A stretch of DNA of 61,751 bases from assembly GCA_016714605.1 (NCBI GenBank), contig JADKDL010000025.1:1-61751 (forward strand), written 5' to 3'. The first letter of the stretch is position 1; the number at the start of each line of letters is the position of its first letter. Under the pieces are notes generated by a model that saw only the letters and a program-made list of their open reading frames with translations, made no database searches and was not told the DNA's origin. The translations under genes were made by a program, and so were the position numbers. Shown here piece after piece: positions 25,343 to 35,343 of this stretch. Origin of the DNA: Bacteroidales bacterium. GTDB taxonomy: Bacteria > Bacteroidota > Bacteroidia > Bacteroidales > UBA1715.

Positions 25343-26669
25343 CCTTAAAAAAAACTAAAAATATTCGTTTATTTAATAAAATATCAGTCCTAAAAAAAGC
25401 TTTTGCCCTAGCCAAATCTGTATGATACAAAAGCAATGCACAAAGTATTGGTAACGCTGGCATTTTATATCGTACCAATGCTCCTATAACCGGACAAATG
25501 AGTCCGCTCAAGGTAAACAATAAAATAAGAAAGCTTATTGCAAAAATACTAAATACACCATTGGGTCTGGTCAAATCTCTATTTCTAATTATATAGATTG
25601 TAAATAAAACTATAAAAATGTTTTCCAAAGCTGGTAGCAGCATCAAAACATTAGAAACCTCCCATGGTAAGGGGCGCAAACTGGTGTTGAAAAGTGCTAA
25701 AGGTACATTGCTCAAAATAGAAATAAATTCGGGTTTGTAACGCTCCATTTCCACATAGCTGCCTACGTTGCCCAGCGTTTCTACCCAATTTATGAAATCA
25801 TTATGTTTTACGGCAATTGCCTCCAGCAACGGATACCATTTAAAATAAAAATGATTGAGCAAAATAATTAGTAAAAGACCGAGCATTACAAGCAGAAACT
25901 TGATAATGGGCGAACTCCGTTTATCTACATCATGCCATTTGTAAACTAACAGTCCGGGCAAGAGAGCTGCTATTACATAGTGCTTTATAAACAACAATCC
26001 ACCAAAAGACAACAGCAACAAAATAATTGTACCTATCTGAAATTTGCCGATTTTTCTAAAACTATACAAAAACAAACCTAAAAATAAAATAAGCAAACTT
26101 TCTTTCAGAACACCCGAAGTCCAAATAAGAATTGAAGGGAAAAAAAATAGCATACAATATAGAATTACATGATATTTTCTTAATTCTCCAACCAGAAATT
26201 TGTAAAATGCAATGAGCCCGATAAAAGACAAGAAAACAAAAAAAACAACCAAGGGCCAATAGAAACCTATAGCAGGGAATAATAATACAAAGCAAAATAA
26301 AATAATGGTCTTATTATCATTAAACAGCATATCTTCATGAAACCGAGACCAATTGCTAATCTTGCTCAGAAGCAAACTGTTGCTATCGTCGTTTATAGTT
26401 CCATGAACAAAATCAAAAAAAAGACCTCGGTCTAATCGAAAAATATCAAACAAGACACGGGCATCATCATAATATTTAAAAATATCGGCAGTAGTACGGT
26501 CGGTATAAAAAAATGTGTAAATGAGAAATAAAGCAAAAGCTGCTATAATTTTCACCGCAAAACTTAAGGTTATAAGATGCTTATTTACAAATGGTAACTC
26601 AAAAAAACGCCACTTGTAAATGAGTATTACAAATAAAAGTATATAAAAGCCGGTAAGAATTACCTCCAT
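25326..26669 (-). CDS. Polytopic membrane protein, unknown family
   Basis: A 447-residue protein with about ten hydrophobic segments from residue 3 to 400. Conserved-looking loops are FFYTDRTTADIFKYYDDARV near residue 53 and LIWTSGVLKESLLILFLG near 183. A D-R-T-T-A-D-I-F-x-Y-Y-D-D loop after the second segment is reminiscent of membrane glycosyltransferase-like or O-antigen-ligase-like proteins of Bacteroidota, but I cannot assign a family. Its 3' end overlaps the Ldh gene by 17 bases in another frame, indicating translational coupling. The region upstream (26670-26878) holds the ubiE promoter and no gene. Confidence 0.65.
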   Translation of the reverse strand: MEVILTGFYILLFVILIYKWRFFELPFVNKHLITLSFAVKIIAAFALFLIYTFFYTDRTTADIFKYYDDARVLFDIFRLDRGLFFDFVHGTINDDSNSLLLSKISNWSRFHEDMLFNDNKTIILFCFVLLFPAIGFYWPLVVFFVFLSFIGLIAFYKFLVGELRKYHVILYCMLFFFPSILIWTSGVLKESLLILFLGLFLYSFRKIGKFQIGTIILLLLSFGGLLFIKHYVIAALLPGLLVYKWHDVDKRSSPIIKFLLVMLGLLLIILLNHFYFKWYPLLEAIAVKHNDFINWVETLGNVGSYVEMERYKPEFISILSNVPLALFNTSLRPLPWEVSNVLMLLPALENIFIVLFTIYIIRNRDLTRPNGVFSIFAISFLILLFTLSGLICPVIGALVRYKMPALPILCALLLYHTDLARAKAFFRTDILLNKRIFLVFFKDGKKI

Positions 26670-26705
26670 ATTTTAAAATTTTAACACAAACCTAATGATT
26701 TTTTG

Positions 26706-26713
26706 TAAATTTG
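26706..26713 (+). promoter_or_regulatory. Candidate Bacteroidota -7 element upstream of ubiE
   Basis: TAAATTTG matches the Bacteroidota -7 consensus TAnnTTTG exactly and is followed by GCAGCC, as at the rpsU promoter. No convincing -33 TTTG lies at the expected distance, and the leader to ubiE would be about 160 bases. Confidence 0.35.
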
Positions 26714-26878
26714 CAGCCGAAAAATACTTTTGCAAATTTATCAGTTTATGTACTAAAAAGATAAATGAACCCAAAAGATTGCTTTTATTATTTACTTGAA
26801 AAAAGTGATTGAACTTAAAAATTACGACTAAAGTAAAAGCAAAACAAACAAAATATTTGCAATTTATACAACTAAAAA

Positions 26879-27601
26879 ATGACAGTACCCTATTCCAATT
26901 CAAATAAAAGCAAAAAAGCACAAATAGCAGAAATGTTTGACAATATAGCGCATAGCTATGATTTTCTTAATCATAGTTTGTCTTTAGGAATAGACAAGCT
27001 TTGGAGAAATAGTCTGCTGAAAATGATAAAACACAAAAAGCAATCTGCAATACTCGATATAGCTACCGGTACTGGCGATATGGCTTTGGCAGCAATGAAA
27101 CTTGAACCTAAATCGGTACTGGGAATAGATATTTCTGCTGGAATGATTGAAGTTGGCAAAGTGAAAATTGAAAAAAAAGGCTTGTCGCATATCATAAAAT
27201 TACAAAAAGCCGACTCAGAAAATATACCCCTTTCAGATGCTCAGTTTGATGTCATTACCATAGCTTTTGGGGTTAGAAATTTTGAAAACTTAGAAAAAGG
27301 TTTAAAAGAAATGCTGCGCGTTCTAAAATCGGGCGGAGTTGCAGCAATACTAGAATTTTCGGTGCCTCGTTATTTTCCTTTTAAGCAATTTTATGGTTTC
27401 TATTTTAAAACACTTTTACCTTTTTGGGGCAGAATTATATCGAAAGACAAAGCTGCATATACCTATTTACCCGAGTCTATCTATGCCTTTCCTTACGGTA
27501 ATAGATTTTTGGAAATACTAAAAAATACTGGGTTTATCAATACTAAAATGAAAGTACTTTCGTTTGGAATAGCGACAATTTATTACGCTGAAAAAAAATA
27601 A
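26879..27601 (+). CDS. ubiE: Demethylmenaquinone methyltransferase UbiE/MenG
   Basis: A 240-residue SAM-dependent methyltransferase that converts demethylmenaquinone to menaquinone, the respiratory quinone of most Bacteroidota. Motif I is ILDIATGTGDMALAA (near residue 60), the acidic loop after beta-2 is VLGIDISAGMIEVGK, and motif II is FDVITIAFGVRNFENLEKGL, which includes the UbiE signature I-A-F-G-x-R-N. The start MFDNIAHSYDFLNHSLSLG stretch near residue 19 is also characteristic. Length is normal and the frame is intact. It is followed 60 bases downstream by porT, a pairing I regard as common in the phylum. Confidence 0.95.
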   Translation: MTVPYSNSNKSKKAQIAEMFDNIAHSYDFLNHSLSLGIDKLWRNSLLKMIKHKKQSAILDIATGTGDMALAAMKLEPKSVLGIDISAGMIEVGKVKIEKKGLSHIIKLQKADSENIPLSDAQFDVITIAFGVRNFENLEKGLKEMLRVLKSGGVAAILEFSVPRYFPFKQFYGFYFKTLLPFWGRIISKDKAAYTYLPESIYAFPYGNRFLEILKNTGFINTKMKVLSFGIATIYYAEKK

Positions 27602-27661
27602 ATTGATTGTTTAATGTTTCTCTACAAAATCTAAAATAAATTAATTATTTCATCTTAATTC

Positions 27662-28387
27662 ATGCTCAAATTACATAAAATTGCAGTACTTATTTTAATA
27701 AGTTTTTCTCTAGTGAGTTCGCTATCTGCACAAGTAAAAAAAATGCAAAACAACCCAAATTATGACGATAAACCGTTTCATTTGGGCTTTACTTTAGGTT
27801 TCAATTCATTAAGCTACAAACTAATACCAAGTAAGGATTTTCTGCTTCAAGATTCAATTTACAAAATGGAAGTGAAAAAGTTTCCGGGTTTTAATCTAGG
27901 TATGGTTACAAATCTTCGTATATCAGAACATTGGGATTTGAGAATGTTGCCGGGTATGATTTTCGGCGAACGAATTATTGTTTTTAGTGAAAAAGTTGGT
28001 GGAGGAAAACTAAATCCGGTGTTGGAAAACTACGAAATGCACATGCCTTCCATCTACCTAGATGTGCCGTTGTTGATAAAATACAAAGCTACTCGAATAA
28101 ATAACTACCGCCCTTATGTGGTTGGAGGCGCTTCATTTAAATATGATTTGGAAACCATACGTGAAAATAAAGATAATGAAGGATATACCCTCAAGATTAA
28201 TCCACTCGATTATTTCTATGAAATAGGTATTGGTATAGATTTTTATATGAGTTTTTTCAAATTCTCAACAGAACTAAAATTGAGCAATGGACTTTCAAAT
28301 ATCAACAATCCGGAAAATATTGCACATTCAAGAGCAATAGATCAACTTAAATCTAAATGTATAATGCTTTCATTACATTTCGAATAA
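27662..28387 (+). CDS. porT: PorT-family outer-membrane protein (type IX secretion)
   Basis: A 241-residue protein with a signal peptide (cut after SLSAQ near residue 24) and an eight-strand-type beta-barrel. Features typical of PorT are FHLGFTLGFNSLSYKLIPS, FPGFNLGMVTNLRISEHWDLR, LRMLPGMIFGERIIVF and MPSIYLDVPLLIKYKA, then YRPYVVGGASFKYDL. PorT (SprT) is needed for type IX protein secretion and gliding in members that have them, although its exact step is not settled. Position directly after ubiE strengthens the call. It implies that the organism has a T9SS, but no other por/gld genes are in the window. Confidence 0.88.
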   Translation: MLKLHKIAVLILISFSLVSSLSAQVKKMQNNPNYDDKPFHLGFTLGFNSLSYKLIPSKDFLLQDSIYKMEVKKFPGFNLGMVTNLRISEHWDLRMLPGMIFGERIIVFSEKVGGGKLNPVLENYEMHMPSIYLDVPLLIKYKATRINNYRPYVVGGASFKYDLETIRENKDNEGYTLKINPLDYFYEIGIGIDFYMSFFKFSTELKLSNGLSNINNPENIAHSRAIDQLKSKCIMLSLHFE

Positions 28388-28517
28388 ATCTGATTTGATT
28401 CAATTTTTATTTTAAAAGTGCTTTTATAAAAATCACCGTTTCAATAATTGTATATTGCATAAAATGGGCGTTTTTATAAAATTTTAAAAAAGTATATTTC
28501 CATCTTTTACCGTTGTC

Positions 28518-30073
28518 ATGATACATGAAATAGAACTACAACTTACTCCCGAAGAAGCGTGCTTTGGTGAAGCTATATTGAAAAAAGCTGCAATAAAAAT
28601 TAATTGCAATCCCGAATCAATTAACCATTGGTATATACTCAAAAAATCGGTAGATGCCCGAACAAGAGATATAAAAATACTTTTGAGATTTAAACTCGTT
28701 GTAGATCAAGAAAACTATAAAATAGACACTCCTCAATTCAATTATAAACAAGTAGGTTCGGCCCAAACAGTTATAATAGTAGGAGCCGGATTGCAGGTTT
28801 ATTTATACCCTGAGACTTATAGAAGGCCGGACTGAAACCTATTGTTTTTGAAAGAGGAAAAGATATTAGCGAACGCAAAAAAGATATTGCGAAACTAAAT
28901 AAAGATCATATTCTTAACAAAGAATCAAACTACTGCTTTGGAGAAGGCGGTGCTGGAACTTTCTCTGATGGAAAATTGTACACCCGCTCTAAGAAAAAAG
29001 GCGACAACAACTACATACTAGAAAGCTTTGTATATCATGGTGCAAACCCCGATATTCTCTATGAAACACACCCTCATATAGGCAGCGACAAACTCCCAGA
29101 GGTTATAAAAAACATAAGAAACTGCATCATAGAATATGGAGGAGAAGTACATTTCAATCAAAAAGTAACACAGATTTCAACTCAAAACAATGCTGTGTCG
29201 GGTGTTGTCTTGGCCGATGGAACTACCGTAGAAAGCAAATATATAATACTTGCTACAGGTCATTCTGCCAGAGATGTTTACTTTATGTTCAACAACAACA
29301 AATGGGCTTTAGAGTCTAAAAATTTCGCTATGGGCGTGCGCATAGAACACCCACAAGAATTGATAGACAAAATACAATACAACGGAGCAGACACAACCTA
29401 CCTTCCGGCAGCAAGTTACTCATTGGTAAATCAAATTGAAAACAGAGGCGTCTATTCATTTTGCATGTGTCCGGGTGGTATTATAGTACCTTCTGCCAGC
29501 GATGATAACCAGATGGTTGTAAATGGCATGTCTAATTCATTTAGAAATTCACCATTTGCAAATTCAGGTATTGCTGTAGAAATTCAGCAAGAAGATTTAC
29601 TAGAATTCAGTAAGCATGATGCTCTTGCAGGCTTATATTTCCAAATGCAACTTGAAGAGTTTGCTTACCTCAACGGAGGCAGAGGACAGTGTGCTCCAGC
29701 TCAAACACTCCCCGACTTCGTTAAAAACCGTATCTCGGCAGAACTGCCCGAAACATCATACATTCCTGATGTTGTAAGTTCTCCTATGCACTTTTGGCTG
29801 CCTGAACATATAAAAACCAGATTGCAACAAGCATTTATTATGTGGGGCAAAAAGCTAAAAGGCTTCCTTACACAAGATGCCATTATGCTAGGTGTAGAGT
29901 CGAGAACCTCCTCACCGGTACGAATACCTAGAGACAGAGAGAGTTTGCAGCATATACAAATAAGCAACCTCTACCCTTGTGGTGAAGGGGCTGGTTATGC
30001 AGGTGGTATTGTTTCATCGGCAATAGACGGTGTTGCTTGTGCCGATAAAATCATTGAAATGACAAAGGCTTAA
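28518..30073 (+). CDS. COG2509-type FAD-dependent dehydrogenase (frame broken)
   Basis: The first frame (28518-28835) carries the N-terminal domain (MIHEIELQLTPEEACFGEAI, YILKKSVDARTRDI) and the beginning of the FAD fold, VIIVGAG, then loses sense. Family sequence resumes as LKPIVFERGKDISERKKDI and NYCFGEGGAGTFSDGKLYTR, and continues in the frame ending at 30073 with IILATGHSARDVYFMF, GVRIEHPQELIDKIQ and YPCGEGAGYAGGIVSSAIDG. Between 28790 and 28845 at least two or three indels are needed, and some bases look substituted, so this ~55-base patch is poor. Full length is about 515 residues, normal for this uncharacterised but very widespread flavoprotein. The intact remainder argues for sequence error. 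Confidence 0.8.
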
Positions 30074-30099
30074 GCAGATAAATAAACAAAAAACAATTT

Positions 30100-30858
30100 T
30101 TATCGTCGCCTAAATTCAGATAAAACTATTCCTGTAGCCATAGCTACATTGAGCGATTCGGAGTTTTTGCGGTCGTGCGGAAAATGTGGTATAAATAACT
30201 TGCTGTTTACCCATTTTGCCGTCTGCTCAGAAATTCCATTGCCTTCATTTCCCATTACTATAACTCCGTTATGGCTAAGAGGTAGATTATAAACATTTTC
30301 ACCTTCCAAAAAGGTTCCATAAATAGCTGCGCCAGAAGGTATTTCATTGAAAAATAAATTCGAATCAAAATAATAAACCTCTACCCTACCTATTGCACCC
30401 ATAGTGGCTTGAATTACCTTCTGGTTGTATACATCTGCGGTGGTCATACTGCAACAAACAGCCTTTATTCCAAACCAATCGGCTGTGCGAATAATTGTGC
30501 CTAAATTGCCTGGATCTTGTACCGAATCTAGAAATAAAACCAACTCCTTTTCGAGTCTTTCAAAACAGAATTTGCCAGATTTTTTCTTGAAAACTGCAAC
30601 AGAATCAGGCAGACTATTTAGTACTGTAACCTTATCAATATCAGCATCTTCTACAATAAATAATTCAATATTAGTTGTAGGAATAGTATATTTATCTACA
30701 CTTTGCTTATTTACAACCAATAGTTCTATTTCTACACCCGAAGCAAGTAAGTCTAAAATGATTTTTGAACCCTCTGCCACAAAACAATTATGTAAATCTC
30801 TATATTTCTTTTGTTTCAGAGAATTTATGTACTTTATTTTATTCTTACTTAACACCAT
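30100..30858 (-). CDS. TrmH/SpoU-family RNA 2'-O-methyltransferase
   Basis: A 252-residue protein with a substrate-binding N-terminal domain (KKYRDLHNCFVAEGSKII) and a SPOUT knot domain. All three SpoU motifs are present: motif 1 LDSVQDPGNLGTIIRTADWF near residue 110, motif 2 GVIVMGNEGNGISE near 197, motif 3 ESLNVAMATGIVLSEF at the C-terminus. It transfers a methyl group from SAM to a ribose 2'-OH in rRNA or tRNA; the target is not predictable from sequence. It is transcribed divergently from the downstream Omp85 gene, with about 125 bases between the starts. Confidence 0.9.
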   Translation of the reverse strand: MVLSKNKIKYINSLKQKKYRDLHNCFVAEGSKIILDLLASGVEIELLVVNKQSVDKYTIPTTNIELFIVEDADIDKVTVLNSLPDSVAVFKKKSGKFCFERLEKELVLFLDSVQDPGNLGTIIRTADWFGIKAVCCSMTTADVYNQKVIQATMGAIGRVEVYYFDSNLFFNEIPSGAAIYGTFLEGENVYNLPLSHNGVIVMGNEGNGISEQTAKWVNSKLFIPHFPHDRKNSESLNVAMATGIVLSEFRRR

Positions 30859-30982
30859 TTATTGTGAGGAAAAATATATATATCTTTGCTTCAAAATTAT
30901 AAAAAAATTGCAAGATTTTAACATACATACTAAAAGTACTTGTAAATCTTACAAAAGATTTATCTTCAATCTATTGACTTAT

Positions 30983-33367
30983 ATGTTGTCTGTTCTGAAA
31001 AAAGATTGCAAAAGCCAATTTTCAACCAAATTCAATTTTCCCCTTCTAAATAAAATATTTATAATTTCTCTTTCGGTAATATTCTGCTTCCATTTAAGCT
31101 CATGTAAGGCGACTCGCCTACTTCAGGAAGATGAGATTTTGGTATCCAGATATAAAATCAACGCAAACAACTCGCAAGGAATCTCTAATGAAAATCTAGA
31201 AAGTTACGTTATTCAAAAACCCAACAGACGATTTATTAATCTATTCCGTTTCAGACTTGGTGTTTACAATATCTTCAACAACGGCAAAACAAAATTTGCT
31301 AAATGGATGACCGAAAATATTGGCGAAGCTCCTGTAATATATGACGAATATTACTCTACAAAATCGGTAGAAAACATGGAGCAATACCTTAACAATAAAG
31401 GTTATTACAATGCTACGGTTCGCTTTGAACCCAAACTCAAAAAACAACAAGTATCACTTAAATACTATATTGAAACAGGCAAACCATACAGGATTAGAAG
31501 TGTTTATTACCAAACAAATGACTCAATATTGCAAATCATATCAAACGGATTAAAGAGAACTTCGATAATAAAACCCGGACAGCTTTTTGACTTAGATATT
31601 ATAAAAGCAGAAAGAAATAGAATTACCAAAGCAATGAGAAATATTGGCTATTTCAAATTCTCCAATGACTATGTAAATTTCAAAGCTGATACTGCAAATA
31701 ATATGCTTAAAGCAGATTTGACAATTACTATTAATGACTTTATAATAAGAAATGAAAAAGGTGCTATAATTGAGACAGAACCTCATCGCAAATACTATGT
31801 AGACTCAACCTTTATTTACTACAATTTTGATCCGCAAAAAGCTTTGAAGTTTAAAGAACAGTACTACCAATCGTTTGATACACTAAAGATTGGAGAGAAA
31901 ATCTATATTCTATTCAATGAAAAACTAAATATCAATCCAAAAGTTATTTTACGCTCATATTACATAAGAAATAACGCATTTTACAGAATTGACAATGAAA
32001 TAAAAACGAAACAACAACTTTCTCTCAATAAACTTTTTAAAATAGTAACTATTAATTTCAAAGAACAAGAAAAAGTTGATTCACTTCCACATAATAAATT
32101 AAATTGTACAATTCAGATTACTCCATTCACACAACAATCTTTTACCGTAGAGATAGAAGGATCTAATAATGAGGGAGATTGGGGTAGTGAAATAAATTTT
32201 AGATACAAAAACAAAAATATATTTAAGGGTGCAGACATTCTCAGTTTTAAACTCAAAGCCGGCTTCCAAACCGATGGCAGACTAAATTCTGATACTATTT
32301 TCTATAGTCAAGAGTACGGTGCTGAAATGCAAATAGAAATTCCCAAATTCCTATTCCCTTTTCAATCAATAAATTTTGATAAAAAGTTCAGACCCAAGAC
32401 ATTAATAAATACCGGATACAATTATGAAAAATCAAGAGACTACACAAAACCGGCTCTTTTTGTTAATTACGGCTACTTTTGGATGCCGAGTGCATACACA
32501 TATCATCGCATTAACCTACTAGATATCACAGGGATAAGGTATTACAAACCATCTCAAAGATTTAACGACTTTAAGGCCATAAACGACTATTATAAATACA
32601 GTTTTGAAGATTATTACGTCTATGCATTAAATTACACATACAATTATTCCAATCAGAATAAAAAAAAATATGGAGATTTTCAGTTTCTAAAACTATTTCT
32701 AGAATCATCGGGAAACAGCATCAACCTCTTTTATGATATTATAAACAAAGAAAAAGTAGATGGTGTTTATCAGACTTTTAATGTTCCCTTTTCGCAATAT
32801 GTGAAATTCGATTTTGATTTACGTCTTTACAATAAAAGACCAAATAATACAACAACCATATATAGACTCTTTATGGGTATTGGCTACCCTTACGGCAACT
32901 CAGAAGCGCTACCGAGTATCAAAAAATATTTTGCAGGTGGAGCCAACAGCATGAGGGCGTGGTCTACTAAACAACTTGGACCCGGCTCGTTCTTTGACTC
33001 CGAAGAAGGTGCCTTCCACTACTATTTGGGCGATATAAAACTTGAAGCAAATTTTGAATATAGATTCCCGTTTATTTGGCTTATAGATGGCGCTTTCTTT
33101 TTTGATATTGGTAATATTTGGACTCTAAAAGATGTGGGTTTGACCGGTTCGAATTTCAAATTCAATAAATTTTATAAAGATCTCGCCATGGGTGTAGGTG
33201 CCGGATTGCGCTTTGATTTTTCATTCTTAGTTCTAAGAACCGATCTTGGTTTAAAACTAAAAGATCCTACTTATATTAACGATAATGGAACACACTGGAT
33301 TATTGGTTCCAGATCTTTAAAAGGTGCAGATTTTAATCTAAATATAGGTATTGGCTACCCTTTCTAA
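30983..33367 (+). CDS. TamL-like Omp85 outer-membrane lipoprotein
   Basis: A much longer open frame runs from 30425, but its first part is antisense to the methyltransferase. The ATG at 30983 (MLSVLKKDCKSQF) gives a 794-residue protein with a type II signal ending in LSSCKATRLL. That lipidation cysteine is what distinguishes Bacteroidota TamL from BamA/TamA. Next comes a conserved FINLFRFRLGVYNIFNNGK segment, POTRA-like repeats (YLNNKGYYNATVRFEPKL, TKAMRNIGYFKFSND), and the Omp85 barrel with KKYFAGGANSMRAWSTKQLG, the R-G-F/Y-like lid motif region, ending in NLNIGIGYPF. Its role is assembly of outer-membrane or surface proteins, with the exact client set unknown. Confidence 0.88.
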   Translation: MLSVLKKDCKSQFSTKFNFPLLNKIFIISLSVIFCFHLSSCKATRLLQEDEILVSRYKINANNSQGISNENLESYVIQKPNRRFINLFRFRLGVYNIFNNGKTKFAKWMTENIGEAPVIYDEYYSTKSVENMEQYLNNKGYYNATVRFEPKLKKQQVSLKYYIETGKPYRIRSVYYQTNDSILQIISNGLKRTSIIKPGQLFDLDIIKAERNRITKAMRNIGYFKFSNDYVNFKADTANNMLKADLTITINDFIIRNEKGAIIETEPHRKYYVDSTFIYYNFDPQKALKFKEQYYQSFDTLKIGEKIYILFNEKLNINPKVILRSYYIRNNAFYRIDNEIKTKQQLSLNKLFKIVTINFKEQEKVDSLPHNKLNCTIQITPFTQQSFTVEIEGSNNEGDWGSEINFRYKNKNIFKGADILSFKLKAGFQTDGRLNSDTIFYSQEYGAEMQIEIPKFLFPFQSINFDKKFRPKTLINTGYNYEKSRDYTKPALFVNYGYFWMPSAYTYHRINLLDITGIRYYKPSQRFNDFKAINDYYKYSFEDYYVYALNYTYNYSNQNKKKYGDFQFLKLFLESSGNSINLFYDIINKEKVDGVYQTFNVPFSQYVKFDFDLRLYNKRPNNTTTIYRLFMGIGYPYGNSEALPSIKKYFAGGANSMRAWSTKQLGPGSFFDSEEGAFHYYLGDIKLEANFEYRFPFIWLIDGAFFFDIGNIWTLKDVGLTGSNFKFNKFYKDLAMGVGAGLRFDFSFLVLRTDLGLKLKDPTYINDNGTHWIIGSRSLKGADFNLNIGIGYPF

Positions 33368-33494
33368 AAATAAGAATTTTACGGTTTTATATTTTCAATA
33401 AAAATAGTAAATTGCAATTCCACTTGGTAACTGCCTAAGGAACCCATGATTTAAATGTAAATCAAACCTTAAAATATTAAAAAGAGACAGCATC

Positions 33495-35333
33495 ATGAAA
33501 TTTAAACTTAGTATCATTTTTTTATTTCTTTTTCTTGTTCATTCATTATATGGAAATGGCACAGAATCGTTCTCAATTGATATACTTACCTATAATCAAT
33601 CTGCCAATATAAAAGACGGTTATGCTGTAGCTTCAATAAATGGAGGAAATGCCCCCTTCAAATACTTTTGGGATATTGCATCGGTTGATACACTTACCAA
33701 CCAAGCAAACGAACTCATAGAAGGCGTAACCTACAATGTAACAATCACTGATGCAACAAATAAATCAGTATCGGCTACTTTTAAAATTGAAGCCCAAACT
33801 GCAAACGAACACATTAATACAATATTTTATAAAACTGTAGATTTTACAAGTAGTATTCTTTTAATGGATGTATTTGCTGCTCTAAATCTCTACGATCCGG
33901 TTATTTACGATGAGTTTAACAATCCTCTACTAAACCCAAACGGCAGCAAGAAAAAAATGTCAATCCCATTTATTGTTGTTTGGTTGATTTTTGGAGCTAT
34001 TTTCTTCACAATCAAAATGCGCTTTATCAATTTCAGAGGGTTTAAACATGCTATTCAACTCATATTAGGAAAATATGACAATCCAAAAGACGAAGGCCAA
34101 ATATCGCACTTCCAAGCTCTATCTACAGCTCTATCTGCAACTGTTGGGTTAGGAAATATAGCAGGGGTAGCTATAGCAATAAGCCTTGGTGGTCCGGGAG
34201 CTGTATTTTGGCTCATAATTGCAGGTATTCTAGGTATGGCTTCTAAATTTATGGAAGCAACTCTTGGTGTAAAATACAGACAAATAGACAAAAACGGTGA
34301 AGTTTCCGGTGGACCAATGTACTACTTGCAATATGCATTTGGAAAAACAGGTTTTGGAAAGAAAACAGGAAAAGTAATTGCTATTTTCTTTGCAATTCTT
34401 ACGGTAGGTGGTTCTTTTGGGGGTGGTAACATGTTTCAGGCAAATCAAACTTTTGCACAATTCAAATTTATGTTTCCTGAATTATCACACTATGGAGTAT
34501 TAGCAGGTTGTATTTTAGCAGTACTTGTAGGCATTGTAATTATAGGAGGCATAAACAGCATTGCGAAAGTTACTAGCAAAATAGTGCCCTTAATGGCAAT
34601 TATTTATGTAGGTGCTGCGCTATTTATTATTTCACTAAATTTAGATAAAACACTTTTTGTCTTTAATGAAATTATTGACGGAGCTTTCAATGCACCTGCT
34701 CTAAAAGGCGGATTTGTAGGTGTACTTATTATGGGTTTTAGAAGAGCTGCATTTTCCAATGAAGCAGGTGTTGGTTCGGCAGCAATAGCACACTCTGCAG
34801 TAAAGACGAAAGAACCAGTAAGTGAAGGAATCGTTGCATTGCTAGAACCTTTTATAGACACAGTAGTGATATGCACAATCACAGCAATGCTCTTACTTTT
34901 TACCGGATATTACACTCCTGAATTAACCGAAGGATTACAAGGCACTGAAATTACTTCTAAAGCCTTTACATCGGTTATTTCTTGGTTTAATATAGTATTA
35001 CTCATTTCCATATTCTTATTTGCTTATTCCACCCTCATTTCTTGGTCTTACTACGGACAAAAAGCATTCAACTTCCTCTTCGGAAATTATTCTATGAAAA
35101 TGTTTGGTTCAACAAAAGTTTCTACAAATATTTACAATACAATATTTTTGTTATTTATAATTGTAGGAACATCTTCCGGACTTGGAGCGGTTATAGATTT
35201 TTCTGATATGATGATTCTTACAATGGCATTGCCAAATATAACAGGAATGATACTCTTGTCGCCAATAGTAAAAAAAGAACTCACTATATATTTTCAAAAA
35301 TTAAAAAACAATAAAATAATTAAATATAAATAA
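33495..35333 (+). CDS. Alanine/sodium symporter (AGCS) with N-terminal SprB-like domain
   Basis: A 612-residue protein. Residues 155-600 are an AGCS-family amino-acid:cation symporter with about ten to eleven membrane segments and the motifs LSATVGLGNIAGVAIAI, GGPGAVFWLIIAGILGMASK, EVSGGPMYYL and GFRRAAFSNEAGVGSAAIAH. Ahead of it is a signal peptide (residues 1-20) and a ~90-residue exported domain. DGYAVASINGGNAPFKYFW and GVTYNVTITDATNKSVSATF in that domain resemble one SprB repeat of the gliding adhesin family, a PKD-like beta sandwich. The transporter therefore has an extra periplasmic module whose purpose is unknown. The start at 33495 fits the signal peptide. Confidence 0.88.
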   Translation: MKFKLSIIFLFLFLVHSLYGNGTESFSIDILTYNQSANIKDGYAVASINGGNAPFKYFWDIASVDTLTNQANELIEGVTYNVTITDATNKSVSATFKIEAQTANEHINTIFYKTVDFTSSILLMDVFAALNLYDPVIYDEFNNPLLNPNGSKKKMSIPFIVVWLIFGAIFFTIKMRFINFRGFKHAIQLILGKYDNPKDEGQISHFQALSTALSATVGLGNIAGVAIAISLGGPGAVFWLIIAGILGMASKFMEATLGVKYRQIDKNGEVSGGPMYYLQYAFGKTGFGKKTGKVIAIFFAILTVGGSFGGGNMFQANQTFAQFKFMFPELSHYGVLAGCILAVLVGIVIIGGINSIAKVTSKIVPLMAIIYVGAALFIISLNLDKTLFVFNEIIDGAFNAPALKGGFVGVLIMGFRRAAFSNEAGVGSAAIAHSAVKTKEPVSEGIVALLEPFIDTVVICTITAMLLLFTGYYTPELTEGLQGTEITSKAFTSVISWFNIVLLISIFLFAYSTLISWSYYGQKAFNFLFGNYSMKMFGSTKVSTNIYNTIFLLFIIVGTSSGLGAVIDFSDMMILTMALPNITGMILLSPIVKKELTIYFQKLKNNKIIKYK

Positions 35334-35343
35334 ATTTTTTACT

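Noticed and set aside
26673..26921. Leftward 82-codon open frame before ubiE
   Set aside because: It overlaps the promoter region and the ubiE start, is rich in F/N/K as expected from AT-rich spacer, and matches nothing.
30425..30982. N-terminal 186 residues of the Omp85 open frame
   Set aside because: This part is antisense to the SpoU methyltransferase, and the lipoprotein signal shows that the true start is at 30983.
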